Notes: generated by a model from the letters alone, not told the origin. A stretch of 64,000 nt of DNA from Cryptomeria japonica (GCF_030272615.1 NC_081415.1:505565373-505629372), one strand, 5' to 3'; numbered from the stretch's first letter, positions 1-10,845 are shown. Program-made: numbers and translations.

Positions 1-260
1 TGTATTGAATGTTTTCAGATCTTCGTATCCCCATGCTATAACATCAATGTACTCTTTTAAGATTTGCAGATTTTCTCCCTCTCAGTGGGAGTACAAATCT
101 TCCCAATGTACACTATCTTCTCTTGACCTACCAGACCAATATTATGTGGTTCATATTTTCCAGCATCTGAATCCGTTCTCAATCTCTCTTTTATCCTGGG
201 ATAAGAATCAAAAAGCCTTTCTAGAGTGACCATACCTTTGGGAATAACATTTGTAGGCAA
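1..260 (-). pseudogene. Ty3/gypsy reverse transcriptase, N-terminal part
   Basis: This is the start of a retrotransposon reverse transcriptase, which would copy element RNA into DNA in the cytoplasmic particle; it runs off the left edge. Read on the minus strand it carries the segment that precedes the RT fingers in Ty3/gypsy polyproteins: a NIG..GQEKIVYIG stretch, then TPTEREK, then ILKEYIDVIAWGYEDL at the window edge, matching the family pattern of a leucine-rich helix followed by DVFAWSYEDL. A frameshift near position 45 separates the first part from the ILKEY part, and another separates it from the RNase H frame upstream. The catalytic YVDD region lies outside the window. Family identity is established knowledge applied to a visible motif; activity is excluded by the frameshifts. 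Confidence 0.72.
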
Positions 261-262
261 AT

Positions 263-964
263 TTATGATTTCTTGTCTCCCCCTTCATCAAGATCATCTG
301 ATCTATCCTTCTCATCAATGATTTGTTCTTCAAAATCCCTTGAATTAGAAAGGAAATATAGAATGTGTGTATCATCCTCGAAGACTTGAAAGTGTTTGAT
401 GTTATACGATACAATAGGTGTGGAGACTAGCTCTATGGAAAATCTCTTCAAAGGAGATTGACTCACTGGTTCTAGTTTACTTGCGGCTACAACCAATGCA
501 TCTGATATTCCATTTACTTTCCTGGGCACCAGCTGGATATTGAAAGCATCGAAATCCTCAACCAACCCCCCTACTCTATTCCTATATGCTGCTAACCTTT
601 TGTCATGACATGCATATTGGCTTCTTACCCACTTCACCACCAATTCATAATCTCCTTGCACTCTTAAGCATTTGGCTCCCTTCTTATGAGTGAAGAGTAG
701 TCCTCTAATTAGGGTCTCATACTCAGTCATATTGTTAGTGCAAGGGATTTGGAGTCGATAGGAGGCTAGAAAGGTCTTCCCTTTGGGACTTGTTAACTCA
801 ACTCCAGCTCCACTGCCTTGCTTAGATCTTGACCCATCAAACTTTAGAAACCATATTTCATCCTTCAATTTCTTTACATTCTTAGGCTTAGGTTCAGTGA
901 TTAATGGAGGAAGATTAGTTTCCGAAAGTGGTTGTTGTTCCTTGAGTTCAAGGTCTTCTAACAC
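263..964 (-). pseudogene. Retrotransposon RNase H (extra, archaeal-type) domain
   Basis: This frame encodes a complete RNase H fold that would degrade RNA in RNA:DNA hybrids during reverse transcription. Taking 964 as residue 1, the four acidic catalytic positions are visible: D43 in KFDGSRSKQGSGAG, E81 in TNNMTEYETL, D105 in VQGDYELV and D155 in ISDALVVAASK. The TNN.TEYE and IPRK.N-like (LVPRKVN) signatures fit the second RNase H of Tat-lineage Ty3/gypsy elements rather than the RNase H fused to RT. The domain is intact across about 230 codons and shares its frame with the linker, protease and gag upstream, separated only by in-frame stops; the stop just upstream is a TAG at 965-967. It lies before RT, not after it, which is unusual (see findings). 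Confidence 0.82.
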
Positions 965-1582
965 CTAGGGTTGTTCATTTACAGGTTCCAAGAGTACTTC
1001 GAGCGTATTGGGAGTGGACTTCTCTACTTGAAGCTGCATGAGAGACTTAGTTTCTTCATTCTCTTGCTTGGGTGGAATCTCCTCATTCTCTTGCTTGCCA
1101 ATCTCAACTATGAAGATCTCCTTCTTGCATTGCTCTGGTTGGGAAGTTTCTATTATAACATCCATTTATTGGGGAATTACTTCCTCATGGCTTGGAACTT
1201 CAATTTCTTCCACGTTGATGACATAATCAGCGTCCTCACAAGGGACTGGGCTCATCAACTTCGTAACTTCATTTTGGCATGGGATACAAGATATTTCAGA
1301 ATCTTCTTGACGATGCATCCTACACCATTGTGGGAGTAAAAAATCTTCCATTTTGATATCATCTCCTAACAGGCACATCCCTTGTTTCATTCCTACAATA
1401 AAGTCTTTAATGCTCACTTTATGTTCCACCATATCAATTTAGTGGGACTGGGGAACTATAGGTGCATAAAAAGTGAGAATTTCATTTAATCTATAGACTC
1501 TTGGACTCACTTTTGCATATGCCACCTCATCGGGAGCTCCGTAGTCTGTGACCAACTTCTTCAATTTAGGGTCACTGTCAAT
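965..1582 (-). pseudogene. Acidic linker between protease and RNase H
   Basis: This stretch keeps the gag-protease-RNase H frame with a few stops and joins the protease to RNase H. It has no enzymatic signature that I recognise. It is rich in Glu and Lys (for example KQENEEIPPKQENEE) and probably disordered. At 1286-1324 it holds WCRMHRQEDSEISC, which looks like a damaged copy of the zinc-knuckle-like WCRLH motif in gag at 2498-2539. At about 620 bp it is too short to have held an RT domain, so the close spacing of protease and RNase H does not come from a simple stop-filled RT. Confidence 0.55.
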
Positions 1583-1915
1583 TCAGATCTGGTTACTTAC
1601 TCCTTTCCAAGGAAGCCATAAGTATGTAAAATAGGTAGAGAAGTAACCTCTCAATGTTTTTGACCAATCTCTACTGATGAGCATCCCATATAATTTAGGA
1701 ATATCAACCACTTGTATATCAATATAACGAGATATGCGTGGATCAACACCCAATTGGATGTATACGTCTTTCAATTCCCTAATTACATTGACCTCAGTCT
1801 TATCCAATTGTACCACCTTGTTGTTTGCATGCATTGGGTTGAGACCAAGCTTCTGACATATAGAGTAAGGCATTACATTTACAGATGTGCTTTAATCTAT
1901 CAAACATTTATGTAA
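1583..1915 (-). pseudogene. Retropepsin-like aspartic protease, degraded
   Basis: This is the protease that would cleave the Gag-Pol polyprotein. The catalytic aspartate is readable as LID at 1895-1897, followed by a stop (1892-1894) where the family has a small residue, then STSVNVMPYSICQKLGL, the usual flap-proximal region of plant Ty3/gypsy proteases. Further on, ELKDVYIQLGVD and DIPKLYGMLISRDW correspond to the VDF.VLDxP.YD.LLGRPW-type region with divergence (LISRDW for LLGRDW). The tail LWLPWKGVSNQI is also typical of these elements. It lies in the same frame as gag and RNase H. Confidence 0.72.
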
Positions 1916-4313
1916 GTTCTTTCCAAATATTTTCAAACTGTGTAGAAATGGTGGGTTTTCGATGGCATCATTACTGATATTGGCATTGACTTCATTCAAG
2001 TAAGCCATCTTAACCTCATTGCTCTGAGACTCCAGTAGTTCCAACTTCTTAATGAGAGCCTTCTTTTGTTCGGGGCAATATCTCAGTACCTCCATTAGGG
2101 ACATAGTGGTGGCAGTCCTCACCATCTCCTTGGTAACATCAAAAGATCCTTTCAAAACATATTCTTACCCTTGACTTTGTCTAGGACGTGTTCCTTGAAA
2201 ATATTGAGGAGGGGGAGGATTGTTACTTTCATTCATGTCAGCAGGTACAAATCCACCCTTTGGGGGAGGTGGTTCTGTCAATGGAGCCTTGCCTTGACTT
2301 CTAAGGTTGTAATTATTCCTTGTTTGAAAATCTTGAGCATCATAGACACATGGTTCACCTTCAGCTTCTACTTGGAAATCCTTGCATAGGAATGTGTCAA
2401 CCAACATTGCTATATTAACCTTTTCTGGTTCCTCATTGGAGCACCATGTTGGTTGAGAATCAACTTGAGCAATTCTAATGATCTTTTCAAACTGGGCGCA
2501 ATTGACCTCCGAATGCGATGTTGTATCATGCAACCTACACCAATTAGTTAGTAAATTCATATCAACAAGGTTAACACTTTGTGTATTATTTGGGTTGTCT
2601 CTCACACCAGGATGGTCATGTTTTGCTCCATCATTTTTTGGACCCATGTTTCATTGTCTATTGTATGGCTTGAAGTTATACCTTTGGTTTTGATTTTGGT
2701 TATTGTAGCCTCGCTGGTTATTGTATGTTTGGGATTGGTTATATCCTCCCAGAGGATTCATCTTCAGCTGACTCAAATTTGAAGTAACTTGTGAAATCAT
2801 TTTTTTTAATGCTTCTACTTCAGTGGATAGGTGTGACCCTTGACTCTTAGGCATTGTAGTTGGGGCTTGGTTTGTTGCCTGGGGATTATCGAACTATTGA
2901 TTCTTCCCTTGTATTTGACCAATGTATTGCGTTTGGATAGGGGCAGCATTAGTATTTTTCTGCCAAGTTAAAGCTTGAGCAACAAACTATTGATTTGTCC
3001 CTTGTACCTGAGGTTGAGGTGCATAAATTGGCACCGAGTTCATTGTTGGGGTTCCTACTGGTTGAGGTGATGGCACCCCGGGGAGTTGGTTGTAATTCCC
3101 TTGATTGACTCCTATGGGTAAGTTGTATCCAATCCCCCTAGGTATTTGATTCAACTCTTGGTTCATATGGATGGCTAACGCATAAACCTTTGCCAAGGTA
3201 TTCCTTTGATCTTATGACACACTCTTTTTGATAAATATGGCACTCCATGGGTCGATGGCTCTTAAGTATGAGTCAATTGCTACATTTGTTGCCACTTGAT
3301 AAGGAGATTATAACCTCTTATATGCCCTTTGAAAGTTGGTATTAAAAGTTGTCAAAGGCTCATTTGGTAATTTTTTTTAGAGAGGCAAACTGATGGTACA
3401 ATGTTCCAAGATCAACATATACTTGAAACTAATCAATAAAAGCCTTTTCCAAAACATCCCATCCATTGATAGAATTCGCAGGCAAGGTTAAATACTAGTT
3501 ATATTCATTTTTCCCTAGTGAATATGGGAAGAGTCTACACACCACATCTTGATGTTCTATGTTATTACAAACTACTGCATTCTTGAATGCTCCAATGTGC
3601 TTATCTACAGTCCTAGGTCCCGTAAATTAGAAATTACTAAAAACATATCTGGGTTCCTAGGCAAGTCATGAATTCCTCTAGGTATGTTTCCCAATGGCGT
3701 ATGATCTTGATTAAATTAGGCCATTGCAGGTAGTGATGGTGGATGTTGAGATATGAAAGGTACAGAGATGGGTTGAGGGCTAGGGATTAATTGGTCGTCC
3801 TCTATGTTGAGTCCGGATAACTGCGTTGGTGAAGATGTTGAAGGTTGTCCTTTACCTTTATGAATTTTCTTCCTAGTCACAGGTCCTAACTCTACCAAGT
3901 CTGAAGGAGAATAATTATTCCTAAGAACCTTGTAAAACCTCTCTGGAGAAAAATATGATATACGATCCAACTTAGTACTTCAATTTCTCACTTGTGGAAG
4001 AGTATGATTGGGTGAATGGTAAAATTCCATCTCCTGTGAATACCATATCAAATCATAGTGTGACTGTGGGATTGAAATTTGAGGGGGTTAGTATCTTGGC
4101 CCTCCTTCTAGCACCACTTTTTGTGGGTGTTTTGACACACTCACCAACAGTCAGGTAATTTGTGTAAACACTCACTACCTCTCCTGAAAAGCAATAAGTT
4201 CCAAAAAACTAAGTACTCCAAGGTCTCTATAGTCGGGTCTCAACAACGATGGGTAGCTCAATGGTTGATGTGGTTGTACTTGTGAAGGGGTCTGCTGGTT
4301 AAACAAATCCCAA
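1892..4313 (-). pseudogene. Ty3/gypsy gag polyprotein, degraded
   Basis: This is the structural (capsid/nucleocapsid) part of the minus-strand element. The frame is one and the same from about 4313 to 1892, interrupted only by stops. From N to C it shows a Pro/Ser-rich start, the retrotransposon gag core around 3600-3250 (CRLFPYSL, then YLTLPANSINGW, then FQVYVDLGTLYHQFASL), an Asn/Gln/Pro-rich stretch (about 3200-2650), and a zinc-knuckle-like C-x2-H-x4-H-x4-C motif at 2498-2539 (WCRLHDTTSHSEVNC). The conserved Trp before YLTLP is a stop here, in a CTAG that would be CTGG in the intact gene. The start codon is not certain; coding resemblance fades upstream of about 4313. Confidence 0.75.
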
Positions 4314-5247
4314 TAACTTCCAATAATTCCACTTTTTTTGTATTTTATGCTTTAAGATTCTCTTTTGAAATAAACTGCAAAGATAGGGAAACGAGAAAAT
4401 AACAATGAAACTAATTCAATAACAACTCAATGAGCTACTTAGTAAGTACCCTGCAATCCAAAAAATCATCAAAATTATCTAAACCATCATTCAATAACCG
4501 ACCTCCGATAAACCTACAAAGTCAGCAACCTCACAGATTTATGGCAAGAATATCATGACAATATTGTTTATCCCGGTAATCCTCATACACCACTTACGTG
4601 CATAGTATGACTCATAAAGTAATTAACATAAGACCAGAATAGGTTGCTGATTTCAAACAATAGACATTACTATACTGCAAAGAACAAATTAAGAGCACAC
4701 ACGCATAGATCAAGCAATCTATAAGTTGTTTCTTGTATTAACTTCAAAGACTGTATCACAAAAATAATCTAGTTCATAACAATTTGCAAAAATAATCTAA
4801 AATATCTAAGTGGGCCTCAAATCATCAATTTGTGGACCCTTACTAAAAAGCAAGGAGTTGCAGTTGACATGCAAGTCTCGGCCTTAGAATCCAATTAACC
4901 ATTACAAAACTGGTACTAAGGGAGCACTACGAAGATGGTGTTGCATGAGCCAAGATTTTGTAGTCATGCAATTTTTTTCTCAAAACTAAAGCGTAAGTTG
5001 GAGGTGCAGTTGAAGTCCTAGTGTGGTATCATGCAAAAACTCCTTTAAAAAGTCATGCTATCATTAGCAATTATATGTTGATCTTTCACTTCTTTTTATA
5101 GGTTTTTTAATTTTCGATGATACATGTAATCACTTCGGGAGGAGGATCAATAACATGTCTGATTCTGAACTTGTATTTCCTCAAAATCTCCTCTGCATTC
5201 TTTCTTCCACCTTCCAACTCCTCTATTATTTTCGTGGCCTATTGACA
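4314..5247. other. Spacer between gag and ORF1
   Basis: No coding frame or repeat that I can name is visible in this AT-rich stretch. It separates two open regions of the same minus-strand element and may be an untranslated spacer, as Ogre-type elements have between ORF1 and gag. Confidence 0.4.
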
Positions 5248-7500
5248 CTAGGTTATCAAATATGTATACCTGTCCATTGATGCAACATTAAACTGAGTCG
5301 AAGGTGCAAAATTTTGTGCCTCATATGCATCCCACTGGCAAAGTACTTGGTCCTCCTCCATACCTCTAGCATTGGTTATACCAAGCCCAAAAACTCCTAA
5401 TAACTGCCCTACAAACTTCTCATATTTTTCCACTGCTCTTAGAAGGGGAGATCAAATACCTGTTATATCCTTCACATACTATTGAAGCATTTCAATCTTC
5501 AACTCTAAAATGTATATATAGGATTGCAAATTTTTACAACTATCTCCACCTAAGAGGTCTTCCCTTATTATAACCTCTTCCCCAAGACTCAAAAATTTAT
5601 TCAAAACCCAAAACTGTTTCCCAAAAGTGTTGAGATTCTGCTCCCACTACTGAGAACCAGAAGCTAACAGTCCTCCAATCTGCATGGCCTATTTATATTC
5701 TTTCATGGTGTTCTGCAAGAATAATCTAATTTTGGCGGTATTTGTCCGTGCCTATGCCTTTGTTGTGGCTGCCACCTGTCTTACATCAACCAACGCTTTT
5801 ATATCTCCTTTTGGGAGTGATGAGGTTGAAGGTAAGTTATCATCTACACATGTATCTAGGGGCTTACCCATCTCTACCAAAAACTGCTTATATTGTTCCA
5901 GTTGTGCCTTGACCTCTGAATGGGAGATGTGCTCTTTTTCTATTCGGCCCCTGATGATACTAGTAGCAAGCTCCAACGTATCCAACTCTCCCCATTTGAT
6001 TTGTTTACCCAATTTGACCTATGAAACCTGGTATTTTGGGGAGTCTTGCCCTTCAAGTTATGCTGGAACTGCTACATCAACAATCACTTCACTAGAACTT
6101 GTTCTTGACAAGTGATGCATTGTCTTTGCTCTCTTTGTTTGTCGTGGTTCTTCAATGATGGCCTATTGTAATGTAACATTTGGTAGAACCACTTTATTCC
6201 TCTTCTCAGAGGTGAAGCTTAACCATTGTGGCACATCTTTATCTTTTTCACCTTCATGTGGCACGATGTCAGCAGTAACCAAGTGCACGTCTGACTATTC
6301 CTCTGCTTCATCTTTCTCCTCTTCTTCTATATGCTGAGGGTCTGGAAGTCTTTGGGGTGAAGCAATTTGATGAGCCAGGTTGGCTTGGAGAGCAGTATCA
6401 ACATTCAACTATTGCTTCTTATGCAACTCTCCTAACCTATCATTGATCTCTTTCTCAAACTCTCTACCACCTTTAACTATTTCCTCCATGTCTTGCTTAG
6501 AATCTATCTCTTTTAGCATATCTTCTTGGTCTTTTGGAGTTAAGTCCAATCTTTCATCCTGTGAATCTTCAGGCTCATTTCATTCCTTCTCTCCCCCAAG
6601 TGGCTGCTCAACTAGTAGACCCTGTTCATCAATGTTCATGGGGTCAGCTGGTACTTGTTCCTTGAGCTTGGAAAACTTCTTTTCTATCTTCCCTTCGGTC
6701 CGTCTTATTAGCAGTTGTTCCATAGGTTGCTCATCCTCTTGGTCAGAATCTGATTCAATGTTATGAATGCTTACATTTTCCACAACAGGAAACAATGCTA
6801 TAGTTACTTGAGGTAGAGTTGTTGATGTTGCTACAAAGACACCGGATGATGTTGGTAGAGGGGTTGTAGTGGCTGACGTCAAAATTGGAGTCTGTGTGGT
6901 TGCAGTTGGCATGGGTTGAGTAGATGTACGTGCGGTATCAGGAGGAGGTTGTATATTTTCATTGGTTTTGCCTTGTTCATCTTGCTCCTGAATGCTTTCT
7001 CTTGGCCTTTGTCCAATGGCTGCCCTAGTAGGGAGTACTTTCTTCGGGTTGAGCCACCTCTTTTGGGTCTGTAGAGGTATTCTTTCTAGAGATGGACCTT
7101 GTCTTGTGGGCATACTCCTTATAACCCCTTGACTGGGGAACACCTGATGTTGATTCATTTTGTTTCCCTTTCAAAGCACTCGACCTAACCCTCAAACTTA
7201 GCCACTGCCTAGTTCTATCTATAGCAGTTTGAGTTACTCTATCTATATCCACCTCTTCATGCCTGACCATCTTATTGGAGAGAGGGGCTTCTTATCAATT
7301 TCTTGTTCCTTATATGTAGGGTCTAATAAATTACCATCATCCCTTAACTCTTTAGGGAGATTGGTCTCTATTTCAAAATCCCTTACCTGCGGAACTGAGA
7401 GCCTGGAATACTTTTTCTCTTTGATTTCAAAATTGTCTTGGAGTTTGGCCCAAAAATCCTCCAATCTTGACTTATGAACCAACATGCCCATTCCCTGATT
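5248..7500 (-). pseudogene. ORF1, C-terminal two thirds (unidentified retroelement protein)
   Basis: A long minus-strand frame with few stops, consistent over 2.2 kb. It begins near 7491 with a charged segment (SRLEDFWAKLQDNFEIKEKK), runs through a Pro/Thr-rich low-complexity region (about 6950-6770, with many TT, TP and PTS dipeptides), an acidic SDSDQEDEQPMEQ segment, then Glu/Lys-rich, probably coiled-coil stretches (5752-6012, VKAQLEQYKQFLVEMGK) and ends with MEKYEKFVGQLLGVFGLG (5248-5433). I do not recognise its family. Its position, upstream of gag in the same orientation, matches ORF1 of Ogre/Tat elements, whose function is unknown. The plus-strand open frames here are shadows. Confidence 0.6.
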
Positions 7501-8843
7501 ATGGCCATTGCTTCTGAGATTATTCTATAACCTATACCACCTATGAGTTTGATGATGATAGGGAAAAGGAAGGCATCATATATTCTTTTGTAATGTTCCT
7601 TTGCGTTGCTAAGAGGGAGTTGGGTGTAATGCAAAACACCTTCTTTTTTCCATCCTCATCTCCGAGCTGGCCCTCTATCTGCAACCCTAGAAATTTTCCT
7701 CCACAAGCTGCTACCCAAACAACATATGAAGTGAAGAAAAATTTCTTCGTTTTATGCACATCTACCAATTGCCTGTGTATATTATCATATAAGATCTGAG
7801 CCCAATCGAAATACTTTTTGCCAATCAGATCAGTAGTCATATAATGAAACATCCATGGGTGGAAGTGATGACAATCTATCTTGTTGAAGGCCTTGCTCAG
7901 CATAATAATCAAGTCACGTTGTGGCTCCTTGAAATCTGCCCTTACGATATCATTGGATTTTAAACCTATTTTCTTCTCCTCCTTGAGCCAATTCTCATTC
8001 ATATGCCTTTTGCTCGAAGTACCATCCCCATCCCATACTTTGACGGCTTCTTCTTCAGTTTTTAACAACATCTCTTCCTCTCTTGAAGGAATACCAAACA
8101 CATATCCCATCATATCAACTGATAAATCTATTACTATCCTCCCTTGGGCATCAATGCACTTCCTAGTTTCTGTATTATAGAAGTGTGCCACAGTCATAAT
8201 GAATTCAGGAGCTTGGATGGATTGAGGAAAAATAGTTACTTCTACCAGCCCTGATCTCTTGATCCTCTTGTAAGTAATCTCTAGTCTTGGTTTATCCAAT
8301 TGTGTTTCAATGTGATTCGACATGTCCTACCTCTGTGACGACAATTTGTCTTGTTGAAGGCCTTGGTCAACATTATAATCAAGTCACATTTTGGCTCCCT
8401 AAAATCTGCCCTTAGGATATCATTGGCTTGTAAACCTATTTTCCTCTCCTCCTCGAGCCGATTCTTATTCATATGCCTTTTGCTCGAAGTAACATCCCCA
8501 TCCCATACTTCGGCGGATTCTTCTTTAGTTGTTAACAACATCTCTTCCTCTCTTGAAGGAATACCGAACATATATCCTAGCATATCAACAGATAAATCTA
8601 AATTACTTTCCTTCCTTGGGCATCAGTGCACTTCCTAGTGTCTGTATTGTAGAAGTGTGCCACAGTCATAATTAATTCAGGAGCTTGGATGGATTGAGGA
8701 AAAATAGTTTCTTCTACCAGCTTTGATTTCTTGATCCTCTTGTAAGGTGTCTCTAGTCCTGGTTTATCGAATTGTGTTGCAATGTGTTTTAATTTGACAT
8801 GTCCTACCTTTGTATCAGTTACCCATTTGATCTGATCATCCAA
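7501..8843 (-). pseudogene. ORF1, N-terminal third (unidentified, partly duplicated)
   Basis: This minus-strand coding region precedes and joins the preceding frame through two frameshifts near 7630 and 7490. It starts near 8843 and includes VEETIFPQSIQAPELIMTVA, a DLSVDM.GY.FGIPSREEEMLL segment, the KAFNK...HHFHPWMFHY region and KKFFFTSYVVWVAACGGKFLGLQIEGQLG. The last resembles proteins I recall from conifer retroelement annotations, but I can assign no biochemical role. The first 160 or so codons are present twice because of a 470-bp tandem duplication, and the duplicated copy ends in another frame. The longest undamaged piece is 7541-8323. Confidence 0.58.
7870..8815. repeat. Tandem duplication (about 470 bp x2) within ORF1
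   Basis: The sequence beginning GACAATCTATCTTGTTGAAGG at 7870 recurs as GACAATTTGTCTTGTTGAAGG at 8339, and the similarity continues through both copies (7870-8338 and 8339-8815). They end respectively in GACATGTCCTACCTCTG and GACATGTCCTACCTTTG. Many scattered substitutions separate them, so the duplication is not recent. It puts the N-terminal codons of ORF1 in front of themselves. Confidence 0.85.
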
Positions 8844-9002
8844 TTTTGAAACATAAACCTATCCCTGATAATAGTACTTCATGGTTGCGGGGAGTCTATC
8901 CAATTCCTTGCCTTTCTTGCTAGAAGTTGGGTCCATCTAATTTTTTTGATCTGCAAGAAAGAACCACAAATTAGCCTATGACACATCAAATATATGAATT
9001 AT

Positions 9003-9505
9003 ATTACCCACTTCGGGACTCTAGGGTTCCGTGGTGGGAAAAATCTTTCTCAAACAACTGACCTCAGAATTCCAGGGTTCTGAGGTGAGGATGGGCTAAA
9101 AATATGACCCAGAACTTCGACATTTTGAAGTTCCGAGGTGGATCAAAATAGTGGAATTTGGGACTCCAGGGTTCCGGGTAAGACAAGGCTAAAACAATAA
9201 ACCGGAGCTCCGAGGTTTCGGGGTGCACAACAAATTTGGGACTTTTGGGACCCGAAGTCCTGGGGTATTTCAAATAATGGCCTAAAAGATGCTTCAAAAT
9301 TCTGAGGTTCCGAGGTTAGGTGTAGTATAATTGATTCGTCAAAAGGGATGGTTTGGAACTCCGGGGATCCAGGGTTCTAGGGTGAAAGCACAATCCAATA
9401 AGAGTAACCTTAGGACTCCAGGACTCCAGAATTTTGAGGTGAAAACAACTACTGAGATTAGAACTTCGGGGTTCTGGGGCTCTGGGGTTAGAAAACCCTA
9501 AGGAC
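9003..9505. repeat. Cluster 1 of a self-complementary 20-25 bp motif
   Basis: About ten irregularly spaced versions of a motif close to CTCGGGACTC followed by YRGGGTTCCGAGGT occur here, for example near 9005, 9060, 9115, 9160, 9203, 9290, 9355, 9412 and 9463. The two ends (CTCGG and CCGAG) are complementary, so each copy could fold. Spacing is 30-70 bp, not fixed, unlike an ordinary minisatellite. The cluster lies upstream of ORF1 in the minus-strand element. Confidence 0.8.
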
Positions 9506-9774
9506 ACGGGAAGAAAACAAACACTCAAAATGAGAAAAACCCAAAAAACAAATCGAAGCTACGAAAACTAAAAGATCTATTCTAGAAAACACTAAAAGGC
9601 AAAGAAATCCACCAACCTAATGGAAGAAATCCCTTAAAAACTTGAACATACTGAGGCGCGATGTCGAGAGGCAGAGCAAAGAAATCAGAAAACTTGAATG
9701 CACAAATGAGCTCAAAAAAAATCATTTCCTCTATTTATTCCCCCGATATTTCGTTTGTACAGTCGATTTAAACA
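9506..9774. other. Motif-free interval within the leader
   Basis: This A-rich interval lacks the self-complementary motif found on both sides, and no coding frame is seen. It contains lysine/asparagine-like A-runs on the plus strand and nothing that I can name. Confidence 0.4.
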
Positions 9775-10265
9775 CAACCTCGGGGGTCTGGGGTTCTAGA
9801 CTTCCGAGGTGAAACTCAAAAAACCAAAAACCACAAACAGACCTCGGGACTCTGAGGTTCCATAGTTCCGGGGTGGACAAAGAAAAATAAGCCAAGCAAC
9901 TTCGAGACTCTGAGGTTGCGAAGACAACATAACTTCGGGACTCTGGGGTAACGAAGACAACATAACTTCGGGACTCCAGGGTTCCGAGGTTCCGAAATGA
10001 CTACCAACAAAACATGATGAACTCAGGATTCCGACACTCCGGACTTTCGAGGCTTCAACGGCAAAAAGAGATAAGGCATGACTTTGAGACTCTAAGGTTG
10101 TGAAAAAAACCAAAAATAAAAACCTACCTAAGAACTCTGGGGTTCCGAGGTGAAAACACAATAAAAAAAAAGAGCCTACCTCGGGACTCTGAGGTTCTGG
10201 GGTAGGACTTCAAAAACAAGCAAAGGACACCTCTGGACTTCGAGGATCTAGGGTTTCGAGGTGTC
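9775..10265. repeat. Cluster 2 of the self-complementary motif
   Basis: Ten or so further copies of the motif of cluster 1 occur here, near 9780, 9842, 9898, 9935, 9965, 10022, 10080, 10127, 10180 and 10232. Two neighbours at 9898-9960 share the rarer ending GTTGCGAAG/GTAACGAAG, showing local spread of variants. On the minus strand the copies read as PRNP/PRTSESRG-like peptides, but the frames change and stops occur, so I treat it as non-coding. Confidence 0.8.
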
Positions 10266-10269
10266 AAGG

Positions 10270-10837
10270 CAGAAACTAATGGGGTTAGGTATGCAGGGCA
10301 TAACAAGACCTGTTGTGCAAAATATAATGGTGTATGGTTGTTATTAGGATAACGACCATGGGAAGCTAAGAAGCGTGGGTAAATCAACTCTGCAACCTGT
10401 GGATCAATTCATTGTGTCACCTGATATCCTCTCACCTTGTTTTTCTCTTGATACTGTGGAAAACATCTCTCCTTAATAGTTTCCTTCAAGACTACCCTTA
10501 ACACGTCAGCAAAGGAATGAGGACCCCTCACCTCAGCCCTCATTTGTCTATAGATAGAATCTATAACCCATGGTGAAAATGAGATGTGGCTAACTAGATG
10601 ATCCCTCAAAGACAGAAAAATCCTAAAAATGGATTCATATGTACTCTTGTACACGCCATCAGTTCATGGGTCATCTAAAATACCTCTCAATTTCCTCATG
10701 TAATGGTCACTATGATGGAAAATGGTATCGATATCAGGGAGAGGGCCCTGATCAGGAGCCAGTGGAGGTAGATCCTGAACAGGATCCTCTTCATGAAGAT
10801 CTTGATCAGGCATAGGTAGATGGCCCAGATCCCCCAT
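10270..10837 (-). pseudogene. Unidentified ORF upstream of ORF1
   Basis: An ATG at 10837 opens a minus-strand frame that continues to about 10270 with a stop near 10675 (DDP*TDG, possibly a former Trp) and another near 10411. The protein starts with an acidic Pro/Asp-rich segment (MPDQDLHEEDPVQDLPPLAP), then a compact, composition-balanced stretch with SIFRIFLSLRDHLVSHISFS and PHSFADVLRVVLKETIKER. It looks like former coding sequence rather than chance, because the frame holds for about 190 codons in otherwise stop-rich DNA. I do not recognise it. It could be a first exon of ORF1, a separate retroelement protein or a captured host fragment. Confidence 0.42.
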
Positions 10838-10845
10838 CTATCTAG

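Noticed and set aside
5684-8638. Plus-strand open frames (for example 5684-6115, 6380-6766, 7881-8180)
   Set aside because: They are shadows of the minus-strand ORF1 with Ser/Phe-rich, unnatural composition.
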